A DNA stretch of 14,954 nucleotides, taken from positions 1 through 14,954 of the forward strand of contig VGYW01000199.1 of the NCBI GenBank assembly GCA_016872875.1. The letters are read 5' to 3'. This DNA is from Planctomycetota bacterium. GTDB lineage: Bacteria > Planctomycetota > PUPC01 > DSUN01. The notes beneath the pieces are model-generated. The model searched no databases and was not told where the DNA came from. It was given only the letters and a program-made list of their open reading frames with translations. Position 1 is the first letter of the stretch. Each line of letters starts with the position of its first letter. A program made the position numbers and the translations under genes. Below, piece after piece: positions 1 to 6,902 of this stretch.

Positions 1-311
1 TTTATCGCTTTGGGGCCGCCGGCACAACCAAACCAGGCGGCGCCCCGAAGAGCGCCGCCTGTGCCGTATGGCTCTGCCACGGCGCTCGGGCCTGGCCTGA
101 GCGTAGCCGAATGGCTCGGTTCCCACCGGAGCCCTATCCTCCGTGGCAGCAGGCCGATTCCACCACGTGTGCCGGTGGCTGCAAAGCGGTAAACCCTGGG
201 GGTTTGGGGGCAAAGCCCCCAAGTCGTGAGCCGCAGAGCCGCGGCTGAAGACTGGGAGCAAACACCGAGGCACAACCTGTAGGGGCTACCCACAGAGAAC
301 CCTGAAGCGGC
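1..311. other. Intergenic stretch with hairpins, no gene
   Basis: I see no supportable gene here. The short open frames show no family resemblance and no ribosome binding site. There are two clear hairpins. One lies at about 35-60, where GGCGGCGC pairs with GCGCCGCC, enclosed by GGCACA and TGTGCC. The other lies at 204-222, where TTGGGGGC and GCCCCCAA flank AAA. The stretch ends in the three-unit palindrome array that begins at 312. Confidence 0.5.
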
Positions 312-672
312 CACTTGTACAAGTGTGGAATCCTCGTTTCCGGGCGCGCGCTGGGCCACGGACCGCCCCTCTCTCCACGCGGTGCTAAGGTGGCTGCCCG
401 CGCCTGGCGTCCGGGTTCCTGGGTGCCGGTCCCCGCGCGCCGGCGGAGGAGGATTCTACACTTGTACAAGTGTGGAATCCTCGTTTCCGGGCACCCGCTG
501 GGCCACGGATCGCCCATTTCTCTCCACGCGGCGCTGAGGTGGCTGCCGGCGCCCGGCTTCCGGGTTCTTGGGTGCCGGCCCCCGCGCGCCGGCGGAGGAG
601 GATTCCACACTTGTACAAGTGTGGAATCATCGTTTCCGGGCACGAACCGAACCGCGGACCACCCATTTGCGT
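312..672. repeat. Tandem array of about 148 bp units, each headed by a palindrome
   Basis: The segment starting CACTTGTACAAGTGTGGAA recurs at 312, 459 and 608, giving periods of 147 and 149 bp. Units 1 and 2 are full length and closely similar throughout. Unit 3 matches for about 45 bases after the palindrome and then diverges. In unit 3 the head (601-628) is a perfect 28-bp palindrome centred on TTGTACAA. Unit 2 (452-479) has one mismatch and unit 1 keeps only the right half plus the core. Open frames across the array are repeat shadows. The role is unknown. The long unit and lack of variable spacers rule out a CRISPR array. Confidence 0.85.
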
Positions 673-811
673 TGTAGTGTTAGCCCGCAGGTTCCCACGG
701 CCCGAAGGTCGCACTACGAACCCTGCTCTTGCCGCTCTTCGGCGCTCTCAGTGTCCTTCTCTACTACTATTGGGCGGAATCCGCTCGGCGCGCGCAGATT
801 CTCCAACGCCG

Positions 812-897
812 ACCGTCAAACGTCCAACGTCGAACGTCGAACTGAAGACCTCCTCTTGTTGAACGTTCGATGTTCGAAGTTCAACGTTCGACGTTCG
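812..897. repeat. Inverted pair of 7-bp tandem arrays
   Basis: The left array (812-842) consists of AACGTCS heptamers. The right array (858-897) runs GTTGAAC, GTTCGAT, GTTCGAA, GTTCAAC, GTTCGAC, GTTCG, which is the inverted form of the same motif. About 15 bp separate them, so the two arms can form a long imperfect hairpin. The same 7-bp period in inverted arrangement occurs with other heptamers inside the glycosyltransferase gene at 12789-12853. Confidence 0.85.
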
Positions 898-903
898 TTT
901 GGT

Positions 904-920
904 CGCGGCCGAAGGCCGCG
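904..920 (-). terminator. Possible terminator hairpin of the LVIVD gene
   Basis: CGCGGCC and GGCCGCG form a perfect 7-bp stem around a 3-nt loop. It lies about 40 nt downstream of the stop codon of the minus-strand lipoprotein gene. No U-rich tract follows on the minus strand, so an intrinsic terminator is uncertain. Confidence 0.35.
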
Positions 921-960
921 CTGGGTCCTCAGTGCTCTCTGTGGTGGGCTCCTGCCGCCC

Positions 961-3900
961 TCATTTCGCCGCGGGGCCGAGGCGGAGGATGTGAAGGCCA
1001 GAGTAGTACTCGGTGAGGTAGGCGTAGCCGCCCGAAACGTCCAGGCACTGGTAGCAGGCGATGTTGTCCCAGGCCGCGGCGTCCCAGTAGACCCCCTGCT
1101 GGAAGTGGTCAACGAGGAATGGGCGGCGGGGGTCGCGGACGTCGGCGACGTGGAGGCCGCCGTAGTAGCCGAGGATGTAGGCGAGGCCGCCCGCGACCTT
1201 GACGTCGCAGGTGAAGCCGCTGACCTCGATGCTCGACAGGCGCCTCGGGCTCTTGGGGTCTGAGAGGTCAACGATGTTCACCTGGTGGCGGTCGCAGACG
1301 TAGGCCGTGGCGCCGACGACGCAGAGTCCGCGGCCGAAGTAGTAGCCGCCCTGGTGGTCGCCCGGGGCGACCCCGACGAGGCGCGGCGCTCGCGGGTCGC
1401 TCACGTCCACCACCTTCAGCCCCTCCTGGCTGGCGATGACGAGGTGGAGCCTGCCCTTGAGCTCGGCGAGCGCGCAAGAGTCGTTCTGGAAGCCGGCCTC
1501 CTTGCACTCGCCGATGAGGGGGAAAAAGACACCAGGAGTCTTTTGCCGGGACGGCCCTTCGGGTGCTCCGCACAAAAGACTCCTGGTGTCTTTTTCCCCC
1601 ACGTCGAAGACCCGTGCGAAGCCGGGCGTGTAGAGGTAGCGGCCGCGGAGCTGGGGGAAGGTGGCGCCGAAGCGGCGGTTGTCGCCCCCCTGGCCATCTT
1701 TGGGCAATGGGAACTCGCTCAGGAGGCGGGGATTGGCGGGGTCCGCGACGTCGGCGATCCTCAGCGTGCGGTCGGTGTTGCCCTGGAGGTAGAGGCGTTC
1801 GCCTGCGGCGAGGTGGCCGACGCTCCCCTTGTTGGGCTTGGTGAGGCGGCGGGTGGAGCCGGCGAGCTTGGGCTTCGCGGGGTCGCGGGCGTCCACGATG
1901 TAGACCCCGCCCCAGTTGTTCCCGACGTAGACGCGGGTGCCATCGGCTTGGATGCCGGTGAAGTCGCCGCCGCTGGTGGGGAAATCGCCAAGCTCCTTGA
2001 GATGCGCCTTGTCGCTCGCGTCGTAGAGGCGCAGGCCCCAGTAGTGGTCAACTGCGGCGAGGTAGTCGCGGCCGTCGTGGGCGAAGGGGCGGAGGTCGGT
2101 GAACTGTCCCGTTGCGCCGCCGTAGGTGCCCTCGTTGAACTCGGCCTTCAGGGTTCCGAGCAGCTTCGGCTGCTTTGGGTCGGAGATGTCCACCACGCCC
2201 AGCACGCGCCCGCCAAAGTAGGCGAAGCGGCCGCTGACTGCCACGCGCCCCGGCGCCTCGGGCGTGGCGACACGTCCGACGATCTGCGGCTCCTTCTCCG
2301 CCCACTGGATGGCCAGCAGCTCCTTGTCCTTGCCCACGTAAGCGAGGTCGCCCTGGACCGCGGTGCTGCCGAACCCGCCGGGCAGGAGGGCGGCTCGCTG
2401 CGGCTTGGCGAGGTCGGTGGCGTCCACCACGTGCCAGCCGCCCGGTCCGGCGCCGAGGACGTAGCGCCTGCCGCCGCGCTCGGCCGCGGCGTATTCGCGC
2501 CAGAGCTCCTTGTAGGCGCCCTTCACCTGCGGCTTGCGGACGTCCGCGATGTCCACGCACACAAGGCCATCGGCGGTGTGGAGGAAGAGCGCGTCGCCGA
2601 GCACCTCCGCCCTCGCGCAGCGGTTGAAGGGCATGGCGGCGCTCACGAGGACCGGCTTGTCGGGGTTCGCCATGTCGAAGATCGTGCAGGCGTCGGAGTT
2701 GTTGCAGGCGAAGGCGAGGTTGCCGCGGAGCGCCAGGCCGTGGGCGAAGCCGCTGGTGGCCGACACGCTCCGCACGCGCGGCCGGGTCGGGTCGCCGATG
2801 TCAATCGCGATCAGGTTCCAGCCCTCGTCGTTGACCATGAACGCGGTCTTCGCGTCGTCGCTCACGCGCACGAGGTCTGGGATGCCCATCGGGAGCTTGA
2901 GGTGGGCGACGAGCTCGGGCGAGCGGTAATCGGGCGCCGGCCCCGGCCGCAGCCGAAATGTCCGCACCCAGCCGGCGTCTGCGAGCTCGATTGTGGGCAG
3001 CGAGCCGTCGGCAGTTGGCTGGAAGACGGCGCTCGTGAACTTGACGCCTGGGGCGTGGTAGCGGCCGACCACACGCGGCTGCCGTGGGTCGCTGACGTCG
3101 ATCGCCACGGCGCCGTACACGCCGTCCGCCACGACCGCGAGGCCGCCCGAAACGTCCACCGTGTGGGCGTTGGCGGTATGAACGTGCGAGAGGAGCCTCG
3201 GCTCGCGCGGCTCGCTCACATCCACCAGGTACAGCCCATTATCGAGGTCGGCGACATAGGCCGTGGCGCCGACCACCTTCACCCCGTTGGCCGCCATGCG
3301 CCCGATGGCCTCATCGTAGAAGCGTCCCAGGAGGCGCGGCTGCTTGGGGTCGCTCAGGTCGAGCGTGCGCAGGCCATCGCGCCCGTTGGCGAGATAGCCA
3401 ACGCTGTCTTTCATGACGAGAGCGCGTGGAGTGGCCCGCTCGGCATCCAAGAGCCCAAGCTCGGCCGCGGACAGCTTCGGCATAGGGGGAGGCGCCGGCG
3501 GGCGCAGCAACTGCCGGAATGGCGCCAGCCGCTCCTCGACGGACGGGAACTCGCCCTTGCCCGGAGCGGAGGCAAGGAGCGCCGGCTTCGCCGGGTCGGC
3601 GAGGCTGACCGTCCAAACGGCCGCTTCCTCGGCGGCACCCTTCTTCTCGAGGGCGAGAACCATCACGTTGACTCCTGCGCCCGGCATGACCCGCTGGGCA
3701 GTGCCCTTGAAACCCCTCGGGGAAGGCAGGGAGCCGAGGATGCGCGCGCGGCCGGGGTCGGAGAAGTCGAGGACGCTCAGGACGCCATCGGAGTTCGGGG
3801 GGAACGTGCCGCCGAGGTTGCGGGTGACGCAGACGCGCGTCTCGCCGAGCGCGGCCAAGCCGTTCGCGCTCCCTGTGAGCACGTATTCGCCGGCGAGCGC

Positions 3901-4347
3901 GGGACGGGCCGGGTCGGACACATCGAGCCGCAAGACCTTCGAGCGGCCAACGTCGTAGCCCTTGCTCTGGGTGAGGAGGAAGGCGTAGCGGCCGGAGACG
4001 GACACGGCAGTGGCCTCGCCGCGGAACTCGTGCATCCAGTCGCGGCCGAGCGTGTCGTGGCCGATTGCGCCCGTGACGTAGCGCCCAAGGACCTTCGGGT
4101 CGCGCCCGCTGAGGTCCACGATGACAAGTCCGCCGGCGCCATTGGCAACATAGGCTCGGTGGCCGGCGACGGCCACGTCGTAGGGCTTGCCGAAGGGCGC
4201 CTCGGCCCGGCTCACCTCCTCGAACCGCACACCGCCCGGTGGGGCCTCGGGCTTGCTTGTGGGCTCGACCCGCCGGCACGCGCCGACAGTGGCAAGATGA
4301 ATGGCGACGGCAGCAGAAGCCCAAGCGTTGCGAGCGAGGATGCTCAT
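961..4347 (-). CDS. Large LVIVD-repeat lipoprotein
   Basis: A 1128-aa protein made almost entirely of repeats of the LVIVD type, each about 45-55 aa and ending in forms such as GLVIVDLS, GLYLVDVSEP, GVYIVDARDP and GLKVVDVSDP. I count about 20-21. Such repeats are thought to form beta-propeller blades; the family has no established biochemical role, and binding or scaffolding at the cell surface is an inference. The start was set at ATG 4347, not the longer frame, because AGGAGG lies 7 nt upstream and the new N-terminus is a lipoprotein signal (MSILARNAW, hydrophobic core, then VGAC as lipobox with Cys at about residue 23). The protein should therefore be exported and lipid-anchored. Residues about 916-944 are encoded by an inserted hairpin element (1518-1600) that breaks one repeat without a frameshift. 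The gene is transcribed alone, divergent from the sigma factor gene. Family assignment is firm; function unknown. Confidence 0.9.
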   Translation of the reverse strand: MSILARNAWASAAVAIHLATVGACRRVEPTSKPEAPPGGVRFEEVSRAEAPFGKPYDVAVAGHRAYVANGAGGLVIVDLSGRDPKVLGRYVTGAIGHDTLGRDWMHEFRGEATAVSVSGRYAFLLTQSKGYDVGRSKVLRLDVSDPARPALAGEYVLTGSANGLAALGETRVCVTRNLGGTFPPNSDGVLSVLDFSDPGRARILGSLPSPRGFKGTAQRVMPGAGVNVMVLALEKKGAAEEAAVWTVSLADPAKPALLASAPGKGEFPSVEERLAPFRQLLRPPAPPPMPKLSAAELGLLDAERATPRALVMKDSVGYLANGRDGLRTLDLSDPKQPRLLGRFYDEAIGRMAANGVKVVGATAYVADLDNGLYLVDVSEPREPRLLSHVHTANAHTVDVSGGLAVVADGVYGAVAIDVSDPRQPRVVGRYHAPGVKFTSAVFQPTADGSLPTIELADAGWVRTFRLRPGPAPDYRSPELVAHLKLPMGIPDLVRVSDDAKTAFMVNDEGWNLIAIDIGDPTRPRVRSVSATSGFAHGLALRGNLAFACNNSDACTIFDMANPDKPVLVSAAMPFNRCARAEVLGDALFLHTADGLVCVDIADVRKPQVKGAYKELWREYAAAERGGRRYVLGAGPGGWHVVDATDLAKPQRAALLPGGFGSTAVQGDLAYVGKDKELLAIQWAEKEPQIVGRVATPEAPGRVAVSGRFAYFGGRVLGVVDISDPKQPKLLGTLKAEFNEGTYGGATGQFTDLRPFAHDGRDYLAAVDHYWGLRLYDASDKAHLKELGDFPTSGGDFTGIQADGTRVYVGNNWGGVYIVDARDPAKPKLAGSTRRLTKPNKGSVGHLAAGERLYLQGNTDRTLRIADVADPANPRLLSEFPLPKDGQGGDNRRFGATFPQLRGRYLYTPGFARVFDVGEKDTRSLLCGAPEGPSRQKTPGVFFPLIGECKEAGFQNDSCALAELKGRLHLVIASQEGLKVVDVSDPRAPRLVGVAPGDHQGGYYFGRGLCVVGATAYVCDRHQVNIVDLSDPKSPRRLSSIEVSGFTCDVKVAGGLAYILGYYGGLHVADVRDPRRPFLVDHFQQGVYWDAAAWDNIACYQCLDVSGGYAYLTEYYSGLHILRLGPAAK
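1518..1600. repeat. Palindromic element inserted in frame in the LVIVD gene
   Basis: This is a perfect 28-bp inverted repeat. The left arm (1518-1545) starts GGGGGAAAAAGACACC and the right arm (1573-1600) ends GGTGTCTTTTTCCCCC. The 27-bp centre contains a smaller GGCCC-TTCG-GGT fold. On the coding strand it reads without a stop and adds roughly KDTRSLLC...QKTPGVFF to the protein. It sits where other repeats carry the 'DVSDPxxPxLIG' turn; the following PLIGE restores the repeat pattern. It resembles a tiny non-autonomous palindromic element, but no target duplication is obvious. Confidence 0.85.
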
Positions 4348-4380
4348 CGGGAAGCCTCCTGTCGGGAACGGGACAAGGCG

Positions 4381-4409
4381 GTTGTAGCCGATCTGGGCGG
4401 AGGAATCAA
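4381..4409 (-). promoter_or_regulatory. Probable sigma70-type promoter of the LVIVD gene
   Basis: On the minus strand, TTGATT (4404-4409) and TACAAC (4381-4386) are separated by exactly 17 nt. They lie about 35-60 nt upstream of the ATG at 4347 and of its AGGAGG ribosome binding site (4354-4359). Confidence 0.6.
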
Positions 4410-4430
4410 GGGGACCTCCCGCGCGAGGCC

Positions 4431-4634
4431 GCACGAGAGTGCCACTTGCATTGGAAGACTGGGTGATCCTCAGGGGGTAGGCGCGTTGCAAGTCCTTGGG
4501 GCGCAAGTGGTTAGGCATGTCGCGCGAGAGTGCCACTCTTGTGAGGAGCGAGTGGCACTCTCGCGCGTGCGTCCTAACTTGCTGCGGCGCAAGCGCTTAG
4601 GAGCGTCGGACGAGACTGCCACGTGGCACTCTCG
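4431..4634. repeat. Cluster of inverted GAGAGTGCCAC repeats
   Basis: The core GAGAGTGCCAC or its complement occurs five times. One copy is at 4436-4445. A perfect 18-bp stem (CGCGCGAGAGTGCCACTC, 4521-4538, with 4550-4567) encloses an 11-nt loop. A near-perfect 24-bp palindrome lies at 4611-4634 with CACGTG at its centre. Upstream of two copies is a second conserved block, GCGCAAGNNNTTAGG (4501-4515 and 4588-4602), and it also appears inverted at about 4570-4585. The repeat unit is therefore at least 35-40 bp and present in both orientations. It lies between the divergent promoters of the lipoprotein and sigma factor genes, so it could be regulatory or simply mobile. Confidence 0.8.
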
Positions 4635-4664
4635 AGGCGGCAGGAGGTTATGAGGCGAATCGCG

Positions 4665-4693
4665 TTGACTTCCAACTTCCGGCGGCATATAAT
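4665..4693 (+). promoter_or_regulatory. Strong sigma70-type promoter of the sigma/anti-sigma operon
   Basis: TTGACT (4665-4670) and TATAAT (4688-4693) are separated by 17 nt. This is a near-consensus housekeeping promoter. Transcription should start near 4700, leaving a leader of about 130 nt before the ATG at 4831. I see no obvious second promoter that would indicate autoregulation by the ECF sigma. Confidence 0.7.
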
Positions 4694-4713
4694 TCGGCGA
4701 CCGGGCGGGTAGA

Positions 4714-4791
4714 GCGGCGTAAGGCGTCGGCTTGGCGAGGGTTACGGCACCGCGAGCCGCCCCGCCGCGCTTTTTTTGCGGGGAACTTTTT
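4714..4791 (+). promoter_or_regulatory. Structured leader with possible attenuator
   Basis: Two mutually exclusive pairings can be drawn in the 5' leader. GCGGCG (4714-4719) can pair with CGCCGC (4763-4768), directly followed by GC and seven T (4771-4777). Alternatively CCCCGC (4760-4765) pairs with GCGGGG (4778-4783), followed by AAC and five T (4787-4791). Both end in U-rich runs. This could be attenuation or chance in GC-rich DNA. Confidence 0.3.
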
Positions 4792-4830
4792 CCGGGCGAA
4801 GTCGTCTAACGTAGTGGAAGAGCCAACCCG

Positions 4831-5415
4831 ATGCCACAAGGTGAAGTGGCGGACGAGCTGCTAGTCGCCCAGGCCCAGCGGGGCGACGTCGGCGCCTTCG
4901 GGCGGCTCGTGGTGCGTTATCAGGACTCGCTCTTCAACAGCATCTACCGCATGGTGAGCCAGCGGGAAGATGCCGAAGACCTGGCTCAGGAGGCATTCGT
5001 CAAGGCGTTCAGCGGCATAGGGGACTTTCAGGGGCGGTCGAGCTTCTACACCTGGCTCTACACCATCGCCTACAACACGGTGGTGAGCCACAGGCGAAAG
5101 GCAGGCTCGGCACGCCACCTCAACCCCGTGCCGCTGCACGCGGCGGCTGAGGGCGAGGGACGCAGCCGCGAGGCCGAGGATCGCTCGCCACGCCCCGAGG
5201 CCGCGGCGGAACAACGCGAGCTCCACGAACGGCTCGAAGGGGCCATCGCGGGGCTCGAGGCAGAACACCGAGAGATCATCGTGATGCGCGACATCGAAGG
5301 GCTCGATTACCAGGCCATTGCCGGAGTGCTCGGGTGCCCCGCAGGCACCGTGAAGTCGCGGCTCCACAGGGCACGCCTGGCGCTCCGAGAACAGCTCAAG
5401 GACCTGTTGGCATGA
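4831..5415 (+). CDS. ECF (extracytoplasmic function) RNA polymerase sigma factor
   Basis: A 194-aa sigma70-family protein of RpoE/SigW type. Sigma region 2 spans about residues 20-90, with DAEDLAQEAFVKAF in the core-binding/-10 region at 47-60 and WLYTIAYNTVVSHRRK at 75-90. A charged linker with many Glu, Arg and Ala residues (about 91-130) leads to sigma region 4 at about 134-190, whose helix-turn-helix is YQAIAGVLGCPAGTVKSRLHRAR at 160-182. Regions 1 and 3 are absent, as usual for ECF sigmas, and the length is typical. It is expected to direct RNA polymerase to a stress or envelope regulon and to be held inactive by the partner encoded immediately downstream, whose ATG overlaps this stop codon in an ATGA. 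The ATG at 4831 is preceded by GGAAGAG about 9 nt upstream. The exact ECF group cannot be assigned by eye. Confidence 0.95.
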   Translation: MPQGEVADELLVAQAQRGDVGAFGRLVVRYQDSLFNSIYRMVSQREDAEDLAQEAFVKAFSGIGDFQGRSSFYTWLYTIAYNTVVSHRRKAGSARHLNPVPLHAAAEGEGRSREAEDRSPRPEAAAEQRELHERLEGAIAGLEAEHREIIVMRDIEGLDYQAIAGVLGCPAGTVKSRLHRARLALREQLKDLLA

Positions 5416-6800
5416 CGAACGACGAGGTGCGGGCACAACTGTCGGCGTATCTGGACGGCGAGCTCGGCGAGGCCGAGCGCGGCGCGGTGGAGTCCGCGCT
5501 CGCCGCCGACGCCGCGCTCCGCGCCGAGCTCGCCCAGCTCCGCCGCACCGCCGAACTCGTCCGTTCGCTTCCGCGGGCAAGCGCCCCCGCCGGCCTCGCG
5601 CCGCGGGTGGAGGCGGCCATCGCGCGCCTCCGGCAGCCGGCGCGCCCCTGGCTCACCAGTTGGCGCCTTGCGGCTGCCGCAGCCGCCTGCCTCCTCCTGG
5701 CCGCCGGCGCGCTCATCCTTGTCCGCGAGCAGCGCCTCCGCAACATCGCCCGCCACGCCCCAGCCGCAAGCAAGGAACTCACGCGGGAGCACGAGGCCGC
5801 CGCTCGCCCCGATGAGGCGGCCGGCCGCGAGCTCGCCAAGAAGGAGGCGCCGGGAAGCCCGACGGGGCCGCTTTACAAGGCCAGGGCGAACACGGCGGTG
5901 GCCGCCCGACGCGAGGGCGATGGCTATGCGTACGCCCCTCGGCCCGCCCCCGCCCGCGCCGAGCAGCCGGCCCCGGCCGATGCGACGCAGGGAGCGGGCC
6001 GAGGTGGCGTGGCTCCAGAGCCGACGGCGCCCCTGGTGAAGAAGGGCTCGGCACTCACCCAGGGCAAGTTCGCCGCCACGGCCGACGACCGTGGCGAGGG
6101 CGTGAAGGCGATGGAGGAAGCGCTGGCGCAGAAGCCCGCCGCCGCCCCCCTTCCCCCAGCCAAGACCGCCGCGGTTCCCCCCGCCGAGGCGGCCAAAAAG
6201 GAGGCCCTCAAGCGCGACTCCGACCTTACCCTGATGACGCCAGGCGTGCTGGAGAGGAAGGACAAGGCTCCCGGCGAGGCCTTCGCAGCCGAACAGCAGC
6301 TCGGCGCCGAGCGCGACGAGCTTCTGGGCCTCATCGAGCGCGAGTTGCGTCCCGAGCCGAAGGCAGGCCACCGCGCCGTGGGCTCGGCCGGAGCCGGCGT
6401 GGCCAACGCCGTCGGGGGCGAGAGGCCCTACGACGTTCGCCTGGCCTACACTGACCTCGCGCGCTGCCTTGCCGAGACTCAGGCGGCGCTCGACGCCAGC
6501 AACCTCGCCTACACCATCCAGCCCATCGGCGGGGGCCAGTTCGTCATCGAGACCACCCTGCCCGAGCCCGAGGCCAGGGTCCTCGTCGCCCGCCTCATTG
6601 GTGCGATGAGCGAGAAGCGGCAGGCGAAGGCCGAAGCCGAAGATGCCGCCCGCATGCGCGACGTGGCGAAGCCCCGTCCGACGATGAAGGCGGTCGGCGC
6701 CCCGCCGCGAACCGTCAGGCTCGTCCTCCGCTTCTTCCGCGCCGAAGGCCAGCCCGCGCCATCCCCCACAGCCCCCGCCGAACCCGCCCAACAGAAGTAG
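5412..6800 (+). CDS. Membrane-bound anti-sigma factor
   Basis: A 462-aa single-pass membrane protein. The start at 5412 was chosen over the longer frame because ATGA overlaps the sigma factor stop, indicating translational coupling, and because MTNDEVRAQLSAYLDGEL is a typical anti-sigma N-terminus. Residues 1-55 resemble the anti-sigma (zinc-finger-like) domain that clamps the ECF sigma, but the usual His-x3-Cys-x2-Cys is absent, so no zinc is expected. A transmembrane helix lies at about 83-104 (WRLAAAAAACLLLAAGALILV). Next is a long, low-complexity Ala/Pro/Glu/Lys-rich extracytoplasmic stretch, then a compact domain at about 338-399 (YDVRLAYTDLARCLAETQAAL, then IGGGQFVIETTLPE) that may be a sensor, and a Pro-rich tail. 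Release probably needs regulated proteolysis or a conformational change. The role is inferred mainly from context and architecture. Confidence 0.8.
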   Translation: MTNDEVRAQLSAYLDGELGEAERGAVESALAADAALRAELAQLRRTAELVRSLPRASAPAGLAPRVEAAIARLRQPARPWLTSWRLAAAAAACLLLAAGALILVREQRLRNIARHAPAASKELTREHEAAARPDEAAGRELAKKEAPGSPTGPLYKARANTAVAARREGDGYAYAPRPAPARAEQPAPADATQGAGRGGVAPEPTAPLVKKGSALTQGKFAATADDRGEGVKAMEEALAQKPAAAPLPPAKTAAVPPAEAAKKEALKRDSDLTLMTPGVLERKDKAPGEAFAAEQQLGAERDELLGLIERELRPEPKAGHRAVGSAGAGVANAVGGERPYDVRLAYTDLARCLAETQAALDASNLAYTIQPIGGGQFVIETTLPEPEARVLVARLIGAMSEKRQAKAEAEDAARMRDVAKPRPTMKAVGAPPRTVRLVLRFFRAEGQPAPSPTAPAEPAQQK

Positions 6801-6827
6801 CACTTCAGCCCAATGGAGGGGGAGTCT

Positions 6828-6883
6828 GTAGTGCGGCCTTCAGGCCGTTCCCCGCGCCGGAGACGGGCTGAAGCCCGCACTAC
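6828..6883. terminator. Inverted repeat between convergent genes, possible bidirectional terminator
   Basis: The arms at 6828-6848 and 6863-6883 match at 19 of 21 positions, with outer sequence GTAGTGCGG paired with CCCGCACTAC. Each arm is also a small hairpin by itself (GGCC-TTCA-GGCC; GGGC-TGAA-GCCC). It sits in the 102-bp gap between the anti-sigma gene (+) and the membrane protein gene (-), where a bidirectional terminator would be expected. No U tract follows, so it may instead be a repeat element. Confidence 0.45.
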
Positions 6884-6902
6884 GAACTCTTGGCGCACAA
6901 GG

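Noticed and set aside
120..180. Possible tRNA suggested by a GGTTCCCACC-like T arm
   Set aside because: I could not find matching acceptor, D and anticodon stems in the right spacing on either strand.
312..672. CRISPR array
   Set aside because: The spacing is about 148 bp, the spacers are near-identical copies rather than unique, and there are no cas genes.
315..677. Small proteins encoded in the palindrome array
   Set aside because: The open frames simply read the repeat units. They occur in several frames, and none has a ribosome binding site or family similarity.
1285..4653. A 1122-codon open frame on the plus strand opposite the LVIVD gene
   Set aside because: It is the antisense shadow of a GC-rich gene. 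It has no family resemblance, no ribosome binding site, and composition expected from reading the complement.
5307..6803. A 498-codon minus-strand frame opposite the anti-sigma gene
   Set aside because: Low-complexity Gly/Arg/Leu shadow of the plus-strand gene, which has coupling to the sigma gene and a clear membrane helix.
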